Part shown: positions 28,802-37,908 of the stretch, piece by piece
How the letters are laid out: every line of letters begins with the position of its first letter
How positions within the stretch are numbered: position 1 is the first letter of the stretch
Assembly (NCBI RefSeq): GCF_016862575.1
Contig: NZ_BONF01000044.1
Location: 1-64,000 of the forward strand
Source: Catellatospora bangladeshensis
GTDB taxonomy: Bacteria; Actinomycetota; Actinomycetes; Mycobacteriales; Micromonosporaceae
Direction: 5' to 3'
Length of the DNA: 64,000 nucleotides
Position numbers and translations under genes: made by a program
The notes under the pieces: generated by a model
The model's input: only the letters and a program-made list of their open reading frames with translations
What the model was told of the DNA's origin: nothing
The model's database searches: none

Positions 28802-29179
28802 CTACAGCGCCTCGACGTAGGCGGCCCGCCACTGCGGGGACGGGTCGGCACCGGGCTGCGTCCAGTACTCGCGGGCGGCGACGATGCGGCCGTCCAGCAC
28901 GGTCCAGAACGACACCGCGCGGTGCACGCCCATCGACTCGTGCGGCACCTCCACCTCGGACACCACCGACGCGCCGTCGGTCACGACCCGCAGTACCCGG
29001 ATCGACCAGCCCTCCGGGTACTCCGCGTTGACGGCCACGTAGTTCGCCCGGCCCACGATCCGCTCGGCGCTGACCGGCCACTCGACGACCACGTCCGCCG
29101 CGAGCAGTTCGGCGAGGCCGGTCCAGTCGCGTGCCTGCATACGGTCCCAGAGGGCGAGCACGACCTGCTTCGGTTCCAT
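28802..29179 (-). CDS. SnoaL/NTF2-like protein
   Basis: A 125-residue small alpha+beta-barrel protein. It has the usual SnoaL-like outline: N-terminal helices (VLALWDRMQARDW), then VVEWPVSAERIVGR, and late strands containing VSFWTVLDGRI and REYW. ATG 29179 is chosen for the aggat ribosome site upstream; ATG 29188 lacks one. Members include polyketide cyclases, but most act on unknown ligands. It lies downstream of the propeller gene on the same strand, so it may belong to the toxin operon. Confidence 0.75.
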   Translation of the reverse strand: MEPKQVVLALWDRMQARDWTGLAELLAADVVVEWPVSAERIVGRANYVAVNAEYPEGWSIRVLRVVTDGASVVSEVEVPHESMGVHRAVSFWTVLDGRIVAAREYWTQPGADPSPQWRAAYVEAL

Positions 29180-29214
29180 GCCGGGCATCCTGGCACCCGA
29201 TACCGACACCGTTT

Positions 29215-30330
29215 TCAGGCGGGCAGGCCGTACAGGCGGCCGCCCGCCGCGACCAGCACGACGCCGTCCGGGCGGGCCAGCGGTCCGAGGGTGATGACGC
29301 CCGGCGCATACCAGGTCCAGCGGGTGCTGCCGTCCGGGGCGAGACAGCGCACGAACGTCTCGTGCCACAGCGTCTTGAGCCAGTGGTACGTGTCCCAGCG
29401 GCGCTGCGTCGGCGTGCTCGACACCAGCAGGGTGCCGCCCGCGCCCGGCCGGAGCCGGGTCGGCGCCACGCCCAGCTCGTGCGTCCAGGTCACCCTGTCG
29501 CCGTCGACCATCCAGACGGTATACGTGAAGCCGGACTCCTCCTGCCGGTGCGGGCCCTGCACGGCCAGGCGCGGAGGGCCGTCGGCGCTCGGCAGCACGG
29601 CCAGCGCGGGGCGCACCTGCCGCGTGGTGATGTACGGCGTCGACCGGCCGAACTCGTCTACGAGGTAGTAGCCGCCGCCGTTGCGCCACTCCCAGCGGGT
29701 CAGCAGCCGCGCGCCGTCGTAGTCGAGCAGGTCGGCGACGTCGTCGTGTTTCTCGGCCGGAGGGATCTCGGCCGGGTCGGGATCGGTGAGCCACAGGTGC
29801 GGCCAGCTCACCCAGCGCAGCCGCCCGTCCCGGTCGTAGGCGCGCAGCCGGTTGTCCATGTCGACCACGATCAGATCTCCGAGCAGCCGCAGGTGCAGCG
29901 CGTCCGCGACATGCGGCATGGGCACGGCCCAGCGGGGCGTACCGTCCGCGGTCACGCTGCGCAGCCGCCCTTCGCCCTGATGCGGCTCCTCGCGGAACAC
30001 GAAGCCGCCCCAAGGGTCGAAATCGAGCGAGAACGCGTCGGCTCCCACGTCAATCGAAGCGACAGGCAGTCCGGTCGCGAGATCCCGGGCGACGATGTGC
30101 CCGTCCTCGATGCGGTAGATGCGCCCGTCCCGGGCCAGCGGCTCCCTGCTGCGGTAGAACGGAACCTCGTGCGACCAGCGCACCTGCCCGTCCGCGGTGA
30201 CGGCCGCGAGTTCCCGCTGGGTCGCGATGAGGCACCCGTCCGCTCCGTCCAGGTAGAGCGAGCCGTCCTCGTACGGCAGCTCCACCGACCAGATCGCAGC
30301 GGTGTCCGATGTGACGATCACCTGTTCCAC
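29215..30330 (-). CDS. PQQ/WD-like beta-propeller protein coupled to the toxin gene
   Basis: A 371-residue protein made of repeated four-strand units with the pattern DGRIY, ADGTPRW, DGRLRW, PDGSTRW, typical of PQQ/quinoprotein-type propellers. No signal peptide or transmembrane helix is seen, so it is cytoplasmic. GTG 30330 is chosen because ggagg lies just upstream; GTG 30345 is possible. Its start overlaps the end of the 2060-residue toxin gene by 13 bases, so the two are co-translated. Genes in that position often encode immunity proteins; I do not recognise this as a known immunity family. Confidence 0.75.
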   Translation of the reverse strand: MEQVIVTSDTAAIWSVELPYEDGSLYLDGADGCLIATQRELAAVTADGQVRWSHEVPFYRSREPLARDGRIYRIEDGHIVARDLATGLPVASIDVGADAFSLDFDPWGGFVFREEPHQGEGRLRSVTADGTPRWAVPMPHVADALHLRLLGDLIVVDMDNRLRAYDRDGRLRWVSWPHLWLTDPDPAEIPPAEKHDDVADLLDYDGARLLTRWEWRNGGGYYLVDEFGRSTPYITTRQVRPALAVLPSADGPPRLAVQGPHRQEESGFTYTVWMVDGDRVTWTHELGVAPTRLRPGAGGTLLVSSTPTQRRWDTYHWLKTLWHETFVRCLAPDGSTRWTWYAPGVITLGPLARPDGVVLVAAGGRLYGLPA

Positions 30331-33300
30331 CCCAGCACCTCCCACAGCAGCGCCAGCTTCGGCTCCATCATCGCCATCAGCGTCGAGTCGTCCCGCTTGC
30401 CGTCCCGCAGCGCCCGATACGGCACCTCCTTGAGGACATGCACCGCGCCGCGCACTCCGAACAGCGCCATCAATGCCGGATCCGGATCCGGGCCGCCGGC
30501 GATCCGGTACGCATCGCGGAAGGTCTTGCGCAGGTGGGCCAGCTCCTCCGGCTTCAAGCCCAGGTCGGCCCCGAAGTCGTGCAGTTTGATGTCGAAGTAG
30601 GCCACGTCGCGTTCGGCCGCGCCGATCGGGCCGCCGTTGTCGTCCATGGAGTAGTGGAGCATCGGCAGGTCGATGACGGTCAGGCCCTGCTGCGGATGCC
30701 AGAAGAAGTTGCCGGGGTGCGCGTCACCGTGGGCGAGCGTCGCACGTCCGGCGGCGCCGACGGCGGCCGTGATCACCTCCTCGACCCGCGCGGTCAGCCC
30801 GTCCAGGTCCACGGTGTGCCTGGGCAGGTTGTCGAGGGTGTCGACGAGCTGGCCGGTCCACTTGCGGACCACGGCGACGTGGCGGTCGAGGAAGGCGCGG
30901 GCGACCGGGCCGCCGGAGCCCGCGGCGGCGGTGTGCAGGTCCGCGAGCGCCGCGCCCACTCCCGCGACCGATCGCTCCAGGTGGCGGTATGCCTGCGCCC
31001 ACGACGCACCCGACGAGACGCCGACCTCGCCGAGCAGGTCGTCGACGGGTTTGCCGGGCGCGAGCGCGGAGACGATCACCCCGTGGCGCTGGGGCGTGAC
31101 GGCGACGCCGAGCGGCGCCGGTGTGCCGAACCGGGTGAACTCCCCGGTGCGCAGCCGTTGTAGCCCGGACAGCTCACGGGCGAACTCCTCGGCGTCGGGG
31201 AACGCCTTGACCACGCCGATCCGGTTGCCGTCCGCGTCGTGCGCCAGCATGACCGGCGCCCCGGAGAGCCCCTTGGCGCCGGTCGAGCCGGTGATCTCGG
31301 CGAGCCGCACCGGCTGCCCGAACACGGCGGCGGCGAAGTCGCCGACCGCCGGCTGCCCGTCGGGGTCCACGGCGACGGGCGGTGTCGCACCGAGCAGCAC
31401 GTCGACCGCTCCGTCCGGTACCCCACCCGTGCTGTCGCGGACTGCGGTCGCCCGTTCGAGCACTGCTGCTGCCGTTCCGCTTTGGATCGTGCCGTGACGG
31501 CTTGCGTCCCGCACGCCGTCGGCTCCCGTACCGCTTGGCGGTCCGTCGCCCGGCTGCCCGTCGCCCGGGATCGTCTGGCCGTGCTCGATGCGACGGATGG
31601 TGTCGCGGGCGGTGACGGCCCGCTCGATCGCGACGCGCAGCGCGCCGAGTTCCTGCTCGTCGAGCTGCAGCAGGCGCAGTTCGGCGGCGGCCTGACGCCG
31701 GGGCTCGGTCTCGGCCAGCAGCTGCCCGAGGTGTGCGGCGACGGCCTGCGGGCGGTCGGCGGGCGCGGCCTCGTACGCCGCCGCCAGCCGCGTCGCGCTC
31801 AACGGGGTGCCGGGCGCCTCGGTGTGGTGCCCGGCCTCGCGGTAGGCGGCGGCCCGATCCGGTCGCAGCACCCCGGCCAGCGCCTGCTCGATCGCGGTCC
31901 ACTTGCGCGCCGCCGCCTCGATGTCGGCCGGGACGGTACGCAGCCACCGCTCGGCCTGCTCGGCGCAGTACCGGCTGTCGGCCCACTGGGCCGGGGTCCA
32001 CGGGCTCCAGGCGGTGTCGAGCAGCGACCAGTCCCGGCCCAGCCGCAGCGGCCAGGTGCCGAGTTCCCCGGCGGCGAGCTGCGCGACCCGGTCGGACACC
32101 GCCGAGACCGTCGCCGGGTGGTAGACCGCGACCGGCGGCGTGAGCCGGTCCTCGGGATCGGGCAGGTCCGGCCCGAACTCGACCCGGTGGATGGTGGCCA
32201 GCGGTGCGCGCAGCGGCCCGGTGTGCGGGGTGAACTCGGTGCGCGGCCGCCCGGAGGCGAACAGCTGCGGCCGCCCGTCGTCGCCGAGCACCGCGTCACG
32301 CTGCCCGTACTCCCAGGTGTCCCAGTAGAGCTGCCAGCGCACGCCCTTGTCGCCGACGTGCTCGCGGCCCTGGAAGTAGACGGTGGGCACGCCGAGGGCG
32401 ATCGCGGTCTCCAGCGCGCCGCTCTCCATGCCGATCTGCACGATGTCCCGCCTGCTGTCCAGGTGGTGCAGGAACAGCGCCTGCTCGCCCTGGCCCAGCT
32501 TGGTGCCGCCGTGTCGCTCGGCGGCCCAGAAGTCCCGCAGCGTCTCGGTGTCGACGCCGTCGAGCACGCCCTCGGCCTCGTACGCGGCGCGCAGCTCCGG
32601 CCGCCGGTCGAACAGGTCGTCGCCGACGAGCAGGATGCGCCGCTCCGGGTCGGTCCCGCGGAGCAGCGCGATGGTCTGCCGCAGCAGCTCGGGCTTGGTG
32701 TCCATGAACGCGCCCATCGGCACCCGGGTGCGGCGCACCCACAGCAGCGCGTAGCGCGCCGGGCGGCCGTCCGGCTCGTGCCGGGCGATGACCTGGTCGG
32801 CCAGTGCGCGGGCACGGGCGTCCCGCCGCGCGCCGCGCTCGCCCCCGCCGCGTATGGCCGCGACCATGGCCGCCCGCGCGGCCGTGCCGCTGTCGCGGAC
32901 GTGGGGCAGCGCGACCAGGTGGGCGCGGCGGAACTTGCTGGTGGCGTAGTGGACCTCGCGCGGCTGGTCGTCGTAGCACAGCCGGATCCGGCCCGGCTCG
33001 ACGCCGAACTCGCCGATCAGCCTCCGGCGCATCTCGAGCGCACCGCGCAGCGGGCGCACCTGCATGTCGATGGCATCGGCGGCCAGCTCCGCCGGGTCCA
33101 CGTCGACCGTGTCGCCGGGGCCCCGCAGCGCGCGCCACAGCACGACCTGGTCGGCCAGCTCCCGGGTCATGCCCGTGGGCACCGGCCCGGCGTGGGCCAG
33201 GAACGGATCGGACGGGTCGTCCCGGTACTGGGTGAAGAACTGGTCCGGCTCATACGCGATCTCCAGCGTCGCCGCCGGGTCCAGCATCAGCGCCGTCGCG

Positions 33301-36300
33301 TGCACGAACAGCTCGCCGCTCTGCCACTCGTAACAGCGCAGGTTCTTGGTGTCGAGGTCGCCGCCGACGTGGGACGGCGCGGGCGCGACCGCGCGGAACA
33401 GCCCCTCACGCAGCTCACGCAGCTTCTCGTCGACGGTCAGGCCCGCGCGGTCCTTCAGCTCGGCGACCAACTCGTCCAGCCGGCCGCCCGACAGTTCGTC
33501 CCAGGTCGCGAGCTGCGCGGGGGTGGCGTACACCTCGGAAGGGCGCTGCCGCCCGGTGGCCTCGACCTGGCTGACGCCGGGATCGTCCGGGGCGGTGGCC
33601 GGCCGTGACCAGTGGCCCGGGGGCAGGCCGAGGTCGACCGGGATGCCGTCGGATCCGATCAGCAGCATGTCCATGCGGACCGGCGCGGCCGGCAGGACCC
33701 GCCCCACCGGCGACTCGTTGTTCTGCGCGTCGACGTACACGATCTCGCCATGCTGGTTGTGCACGGTGACGGCGTGGGAGCGGCCGAGCGGGTGCTCCAC
33801 CAGGACCACCGCGACCGCGCCGTGGCCCCGCACGCGCAGCGCCTGCTCCAGGGCGCGCGTCGCCTCCCACTGGGCGATCCGGAGGTCTTCCGGTCCGCTG
33901 TAGCGGTGGTCGCCCATCAGCTGGCCGAACCTGCCGCCGGTCGCCCGCTCGATGCGCTGGGCGCCGCCCGGCTCGCCGCCGAGCGGCTGCAGGTGCGGGC
34001 TGAACGCGTCGGTGACGCGCGGCGCGGCGACGCGCGGGCGGCCGTGCAGCCAGGTGTCGATGACGGACAGCACCACGTCGGTGCAGTTGATCGCACGCGC
34101 CGGGTCGGCCTTGGGGCCGCCGTCGTTGGCCACGCGCGGCCAGCGGCCGAACAGGTCGCTGAACCGGCGCGGCCGGCCGTTCTCGTCGCGCTCGACGGCC
34201 AGCTCGACGTCCTGCTGGTGCAGGCTCAGGGGCATGCGGTAGCCGCCGGGCACGCCGTACCGGCGGGTGTGCTCGACGGGCGGGGGCCAGCCGCCGCCGG
34301 TGGCCCGCGAGCGCGGGTCGCGGTCGTTGACCGGGCCCTCGGTCAGGTCGAATTCGACCTGCTCGCGCCTGCCGTAGCGCAGCTCCTGGAAAGCCGCGAA
34401 GTCCTCGTCGGTGATCTCGCTGCGCAGCGGATCCTTGATGGGGCCTGCGTTCAGCTCGGCGAGGCGCCTGTCGAACAGGTGCTTTCCGCGTGTGTAGATC
34501 TCGTGCTGCGCGGCGGTGAGGTCGTCGCGCAGCAGTAGCGCGCCGCAGTCCGCCGACCCGTTGACGTACCGGAGCTGCACGGCGCTGGACAGCGGATCGA
34601 ACAGTTCGCGCAGCTGCCGGACGCGGTCGACCTCCGTGTACCGCTGATAACGCAGGCGCTCGTCCGGATTCTCAGCCTTGCGCGGCCGGAACGGGCCCGC
34701 CGGATGCGCTGACCACGCCGCCGTGGCGGCCTCCCGGGACAGCTGCCCCCGAGCAGGCCCGACGGCGAGGACTGCCACGCCGTCGCGCTGGTCGGCGTCG
34801 TCGGCGGGTTGCGTCGGCACCGCCGGGGCGGGAGAGGCGTGCGTCGCCGAGTACGGCAGCCAGGACGCCCGGTCGTCGTCCACGTCGGGGTGTGCCGGCG
34901 TCGCCGGACGTGGCGCGGTGGCGGCCGAGCCCGCCGTGGGCACACCCGGCCCGGGAATCCCGTGCGGCAGGCCGTGGACCGGCGTACTCGTCGCGGGCGG
35001 GGTGCCCGTGGCCGGTGCCGGATGCGCCGGGCCGTCGTCGCTCGCGGGTGCGGGCAGGTGCGGCGCTTCGGCTGTGTCCGGGCGGTCGAGCACGGCACCC
35101 GCCGTGGAGGAGTCGAGCTGGAAAGCGGGCTGCGTGGGGTCGAACGGAGTGAAGGCGGCGGGGTGTGTCGCGTCCTGCCAGCTCGGGGTGAAGACGTCCA
35201 CCGACGTCGTGTCCGGCACGAACGGAGGCAGGTCAGCCGGCCGCTGCGGCGGCTCGGGCTGGGGAGCGTGATACCCCCAGCCGCCGGGGTCGGCGGGCGC
35301 GTCCGGCCGGGTCGCTCCCAGACTCGGCTCTGCGACGAGGCCGGACACGCCGGACAGGCCCGTGGCCGAGCCTGCCGCCGTCTCGGCGGTGAGCCCGGCG
35401 GTCACGGACGGGGGACCGGCGTCCGGGAACGGGCCCACGCCGCCGAGGACGTCCGGCGAGCCGGTCAGCTTCAGCTCGGCGCCGTGCAGGCGGCCGTCGA
35501 CTACCGTCCTGGTGTCGCCGGTGACCGAGCCGACGGTCGCGGAGGTGGCCGCCATGCCCAGCGACTGCGGGCTGACGTCCTGCCCGGTAACGAGGCCGAT
35601 GCTCAGCTCGGCGAGGACCTCGCCGCTCGCTCCGCGCAGCGCATGCTCGCCGAAGTTGCCCAGGGTGGTGTTGGAGAAGCGCCGGCCGAGTCCGGTGAGC
35701 CCGCCGATCCCGCCGCCCAGCGCGCCGAGCCCGGCGGACTTGGCCAGATCGGCGCCGTCCAGACCGCCGCGGTTGCCCTCGGACACCTGGTAGAGCTGTG
35801 TGCCCAGGGCGGTGGCGCCCTCCTGGAGTCCCTCCTCCAGCGCCTCCTCGCCGAGTTCGCGTACCACCCGGTTCTTGATCCGGTCCTTGACCGCGTCATT
35901 GATCTTGTCTTTGATCCGGTCCTTGAGGCCCTTCTTGGCGGCGCGTTCCAGCAGCTCCTTGGCGGCGCGGCGGAGCGCCTGCTGGATGGCGAAGCGGGTG
36001 GCGTACATGGCGGGCGCGGCCCCGGCCATCGACGCGCCCAGCGTGACGGCGGCCGCCGCGGCGAGCGCGATCAGCTCGATGAGCAGCAGCCCGAGCTCGA
36101 CGTAGAACTCGATCTTCACGCCCTCGATCTGGTTGGCCCCGGCGTCGACCTGCGTGCCGAAGTCGTCCAGCAGATCGACGACCATGGCCAGCACGGCCTC
36201 CTGCCCGGCCGTGTCGTGCCCGCTGCCGATCTGCGCCCACAGCGCCAGGATCGCGGCGGCGACCCGGCCGTCGGGGCCGCCCATCGCGGCGACCGCGGCG

Positions 36301-36500
36301 AGCACCGCGTCGTCGGCCTCGTCGAGCAGCGGCGTCATCTGCCGGGACGCGGCATACCAGTCGTCGGCGAGCTCACGCATCGCGGCCTCGTCGCCCTCGG
36401 GCCAGTCGATGCCGACGACCCACTCTAAGGCGGTGCGCATCCAGTCGGGCGCGTCGAAGTAGCTCAGCGGATGCGGGATCGGTGACGGCAGCAGCGGCAT
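30318..36500 (-). CDS. Giant polymorphic toxin: CpnT-like N-terminus, papain-fold deamidase, GT-B-like and phosphotransferase-like domains
   Basis: A 2060-residue protein. Residues 1-330 are a WXG/CpnT-like export module with hydrophobic helices near 135-165. A Pro/Thr-rich linker runs to about 590. Residues about 720-950 match papain-fold glutamine deamidase toxins: INCTDVV with Cys806, GRSHAVTVHN with His909, VYVDAQN with Asp924. Residues 1240-1400 look like a GT-B donor domain (QIGMESGALETAIALGVPTV). Residues 1700-2060 look like an aminoglycoside/choline-kinase fold: VVKAF (Lys1765), a Glu at 1776, HGDAHPGN (Asp1926), VIDLP (Asp1944). gggaggga precedes the ATG. Export by type VII secretion and host-directed toxicity are inferred. 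No T7SS machinery is in the window. Confidence 0.85.
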   Translation of the reverse strand: MPLLPSPIPHPLSYFDAPDWMRTALEWVVGIDWPEGDEAAMRELADDWYAASRQMTPLLDEADDAVLAAVAAMGGPDGRVAAAILALWAQIGSGHDTAGQEAVLAMVVDLLDDFGTQVDAGANQIEGVKIEFYVELGLLLIELIALAAAAAVTLGASMAGAAPAMYATRFAIQQALRRAAKELLERAAKKGLKDRIKDKINDAVKDRIKNRVVRELGEEALEEGLQEGATALGTQLYQVSEGNRGGLDGADLAKSAGLGALGGGIGGLTGLGRRFSNTTLGNFGEHALRGASGEVLAELSIGLVTGQDVSPQSLGMAATSATVGSVTGDTRTVVDGRLHGAELKLTGSPDVLGGVGPFPDAGPPSVTAGLTAETAAGSATGLSGVSGLVAEPSLGATRPDAPADPGGWGYHAPQPEPPQRPADLPPFVPDTTSVDVFTPSWQDATHPAAFTPFDPTQPAFQLDSSTAGAVLDRPDTAEAPHLPAPASDDGPAHPAPATGTPPATSTPVHGLPHGIPGPGVPTAGSAATAPRPATPAHPDVDDDRASWLPYSATHASPAPAVPTQPADDADQRDGVAVLAVGPARGQLSREAATAAWSAHPAGPFRPRKAENPDERLRYQRYTEVDRVRQLRELFDPLSSAVQLRYVNGSADCGALLLRDDLTAAQHEIYTRGKHLFDRRLAELNAGPIKDPLRSEITDEDFAAFQELRYGRREQVEFDLTEGPVNDRDPRSRATGGGWPPPVEHTRRYGVPGGYRMPLSLHQQDVELAVERDENGRPRRFSDLFGRWPRVANDGGPKADPARAINCTDVVLSVIDTWLHGRPRVAAPRVTDAFSPHLQPLGGEPGGAQRIERATGGRFGQLMGDHRYSGPEDLRIAQWEATRALEQALRVRGHGAVAVVLVEHPLGRSHAVTVHNQHGEIVYVDAQNNESPVGRVLPAAPVRMDMLLIGSDGIPVDLGLPPGHWSRPATAPDDPGVSQVEATGRQRPSEVYATPAQLATWDELSGGRLDELVAELKDRAGLTVDEKLRELREGLFRAVAPAPSHVGGDLDTKNLRCYEWQSGELFVHATALMLDPAATLEIAYEPDQFFTQYRDDPSDPFLAHAGPVPTGMTRELADQVVLWRALRGPGDTVDVDPAELAADAIDMQVRPLRGALEMRRRLIGEFGVEPGRIRLCYDDQPREVHYATSKFRRAHLVALPHVRDSGTAARAAMVAAIRGGGERGARRDARARALADQVIARHEPDGRPARYALLWVRRTRVPMGAFMDTKPELLRQTIALLRGTDPERRILLVGDDLFDRRPELRAAYEAEGVLDGVDTETLRDFWAAERHGGTKLGQGEQALFLHHLDSRRDIVQIGMESGALETAIALGVPTVYFQGREHVGDKGVRWQLYWDTWEYGQRDAVLGDDGRPQLFASGRPRTEFTPHTGPLRAPLATIHRVEFGPDLPDPEDRLTPPVAVYHPATVSAVSDRVAQLAAGELGTWPLRLGRDWSLLDTAWSPWTPAQWADSRYCAEQAERWLRTVPADIEAAARKWTAIEQALAGVLRPDRAAAYREAGHHTEAPGTPLSATRLAAAYEAAPADRPQAVAAHLGQLLAETEPRRQAAAELRLLQLDEQELGALRVAIERAVTARDTIRRIEHGQTIPGDGQPGDGPPSGTGADGVRDASRHGTIQSGTAAAVLERATAVRDSTGGVPDGAVDVLLGATPPVAVDPDGQPAVGDFAAAVFGQPVRLAEITGSTGAKGLSGAPVMLAHDADGNRIGVVKAFPDAEEFARELSGLQRLRTGEFTRFGTPAPLGVAVTPQRHGVIVSALAPGKPVDDLLGEVGVSSGASWAQAYRHLERSVAGVGAALADLHTAAAGSGGPVARAFLDRHVAVVRKWTGQLVDTLDNLPRHTVDLDGLTARVEEVITAAVGAAGRATLAHGDAHPGNFFWHPQQGLTVIDLPMLHYSMDDNGGPIGAAERDVAYFDIKLHDFGADLGLKPEELAHLRKTFRDAYRIAGGPDPDPALMALFGVRGAVHVLKEVPYRALRDGKRDDSTLMAMMEPKLALLWEVLGWNR

Positions 36501-36508
36501 GTGGCGGT

Positions 36509-36600
36509 CCCTCCCCAGGTGACAGGCGAAACCCTAGCCATCACCGTCCACACGCACCAGTCAGGGATCGCATACTGTGGATAACCGACCCTGGGGAGGG
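36509..36600. promoter_or_regulatory. Divergent control region with mirrored ribosome binding sites
   Basis: The 11-base sequence cctggggaggg stands before the immunity-like gene (36590-36600) and its exact complement (36509-36519) before the toxin gene. The two ribosome sites thus form an inverted repeat with arms 70 bases apart. A -10-like TACTGT lies at 36573-36578 for the rightward gene. Confidence 0.55.
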
Positions 36601-36602
36601 AA

Positions 36603-37829
36603 ATGGCTACGATCGAGGACGCGTTCGCGCTGGCCGAACGCTATGCGGCGGACGCGGCGATACAGGCGGGCGCGCCGTATCAGGGGCTCGTGGAGGAGTT
36701 CGCGCACGGCTGGTGCGTATGGGCGGCGCCGCTGCGACGCGGCGACGGGCCGCCGCCGCTGGGCGCCGGCGCGGCGACTGTGCTGGACCGGGAGACGGGC
36801 CTGCTGGCGTTCTTCCCAGCGTGGTCCAACGAGCAGATCATGGCGCAGTACGAGCCGCGCTCGGCCACCTACCGCAGCTGGCCGCCGGTGGCCCGGCGCG
36901 CGGACGTGCTGGCGCTGCTGCCCGGACCGGCCCGGATCGCGATGGCGCTGACCATGGACAACGTGACGATCGCCGCCGCGTCGGCGCGCGGCGACGCCGA
37001 GCCGGTGCACCATCCGCTGGTGAGCGGCTGGCTGGCCGCCCAGCCCGCCGGGGAGCTGGTGCGCGGCGCGCACCGGCACGCCGACCTGATCCTGCTGTCG
37101 GAGGTGTTCCGGCACGCCGAGCGGGCCGGGCTGACCGAGACCGGGCAGGTGTGGGACTGGCTGTTCGACCCGCGGCCGATGAGCTACGTCCTGACGACGC
37201 GGACGCCGCGCGGCCACACGCTGCACCAGGCATGCTGCCCGACCTGCACGGACGCGTGGCGCTTCTTCGGCAGCAGCCTGCACGCCTGGCAGGGCCTCAC
37301 GCCGCGGGAGGGCCCGCTGGTCCCGCCGCCCGAGCCGGGACGGTTCCCGCCGCACGTCGAGGACGTCATCGTGCGGGCGGGATGGGACGGCAGGGCCGCG
37401 CCTCCCGCGGTCCGGGTGCCCCGGGCGCTCCGCTACATGATCGAGGACATCGGCGGTCCGCTGGACGCCGCGGCGACCGAGGCGGCGACTGCCGTGCTCG
37501 CCCGTTCCGGGTTCCTCGCGGTGGCCAACACGGGACCGGGCCTGCGATGCCGGCGGAACGCGTTCTTCATCGGGATGACCGACAAAGGGCTGGTGCCCAT
37601 GATGGAGGCGTTCGGGCGCCGCCTGGGCGTGCCGGTGTTCCCGGTGGGCCAGGCACACGACTGCGGTGGCGGGACCATCGCGGTGGCCGCCGACGGCAGG
37701 CTCTTCCTGATCGACCAGGCCGGTGACTGGTACCTGGGCGACGACATCGACGAGGCGCTGGTGCTCCTGGTCGAGGGCCGGATGCCGCGACGGCTGCGGG
37801 AGGACGGGTCGCCGGCGGACGCCGGCTGA
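36603..37829 (+). CDS. Immunity-like protein: YrhB/Imm35-like N-terminus and SUKH-3-like C-terminus
   Basis: A 408-residue cytoplasmic protein. The first 90 residues (AFALAERYAADA, then GAATVLDRETGLLAFFP) resemble YrhB/Imm35 immunity domains. The middle carries a CCPTC cluster near residue 214. The last 130 residues (GGGTIAVAADGRLFLIDQAG, then DIDEALVLLVEG) resemble SUKH-3 immunity proteins. It is divergent from the toxin gene with only 102 bases between. Both similarities are by eye and moderate. The most likely role is neutralising one or more domains of the neighbouring toxin. Confidence 0.7.
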   Translation: MATIEDAFALAERYAADAAIQAGAPYQGLVEEFAHGWCVWAAPLRRGDGPPPLGAGAATVLDRETGLLAFFPAWSNEQIMAQYEPRSATYRSWPPVARRADVLALLPGPARIAMALTMDNVTIAAASARGDAEPVHHPLVSGWLAAQPAGELVRGAHRHADLILLSEVFRHAERAGLTETGQVWDWLFDPRPMSYVLTTRTPRGHTLHQACCPTCTDAWRFFGSSLHAWQGLTPREGPLVPPPEPGRFPPHVEDVIVRAGWDGRAAPPAVRVPRALRYMIEDIGGPLDAAATEAATAVLARSGFLAVANTGPGLRCRRNAFFIGMTDKGLVPMMEAFGRRLGVPVFPVGQAHDCGGGTIAVAADGRLFLIDQAGDWYLGDDIDEALVLLVEGRMPRRLREDGSPADAG

Positions 37830-37839
37830 GGCCGTGCCT

Positions 37840-37890
37840 GACCGGAGGTCCCGCCCGTGCTGCCAGTGCGGCGCGGCGGGCCCTCCGGTC
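37840..37890. terminator. Bidirectional terminator between convergent genes
   Basis: gaccggaggtcccgcc (37840-37855) pairs with ggcgggccctccggtc (37875-37890) over 16 bases with one mismatch, between the ends of the immunity-like and transglycosylase-like genes. Confidence 0.65.
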
Positions 37891-37908
37891 ACCGAAGGCG
37901 GGCGGGGC

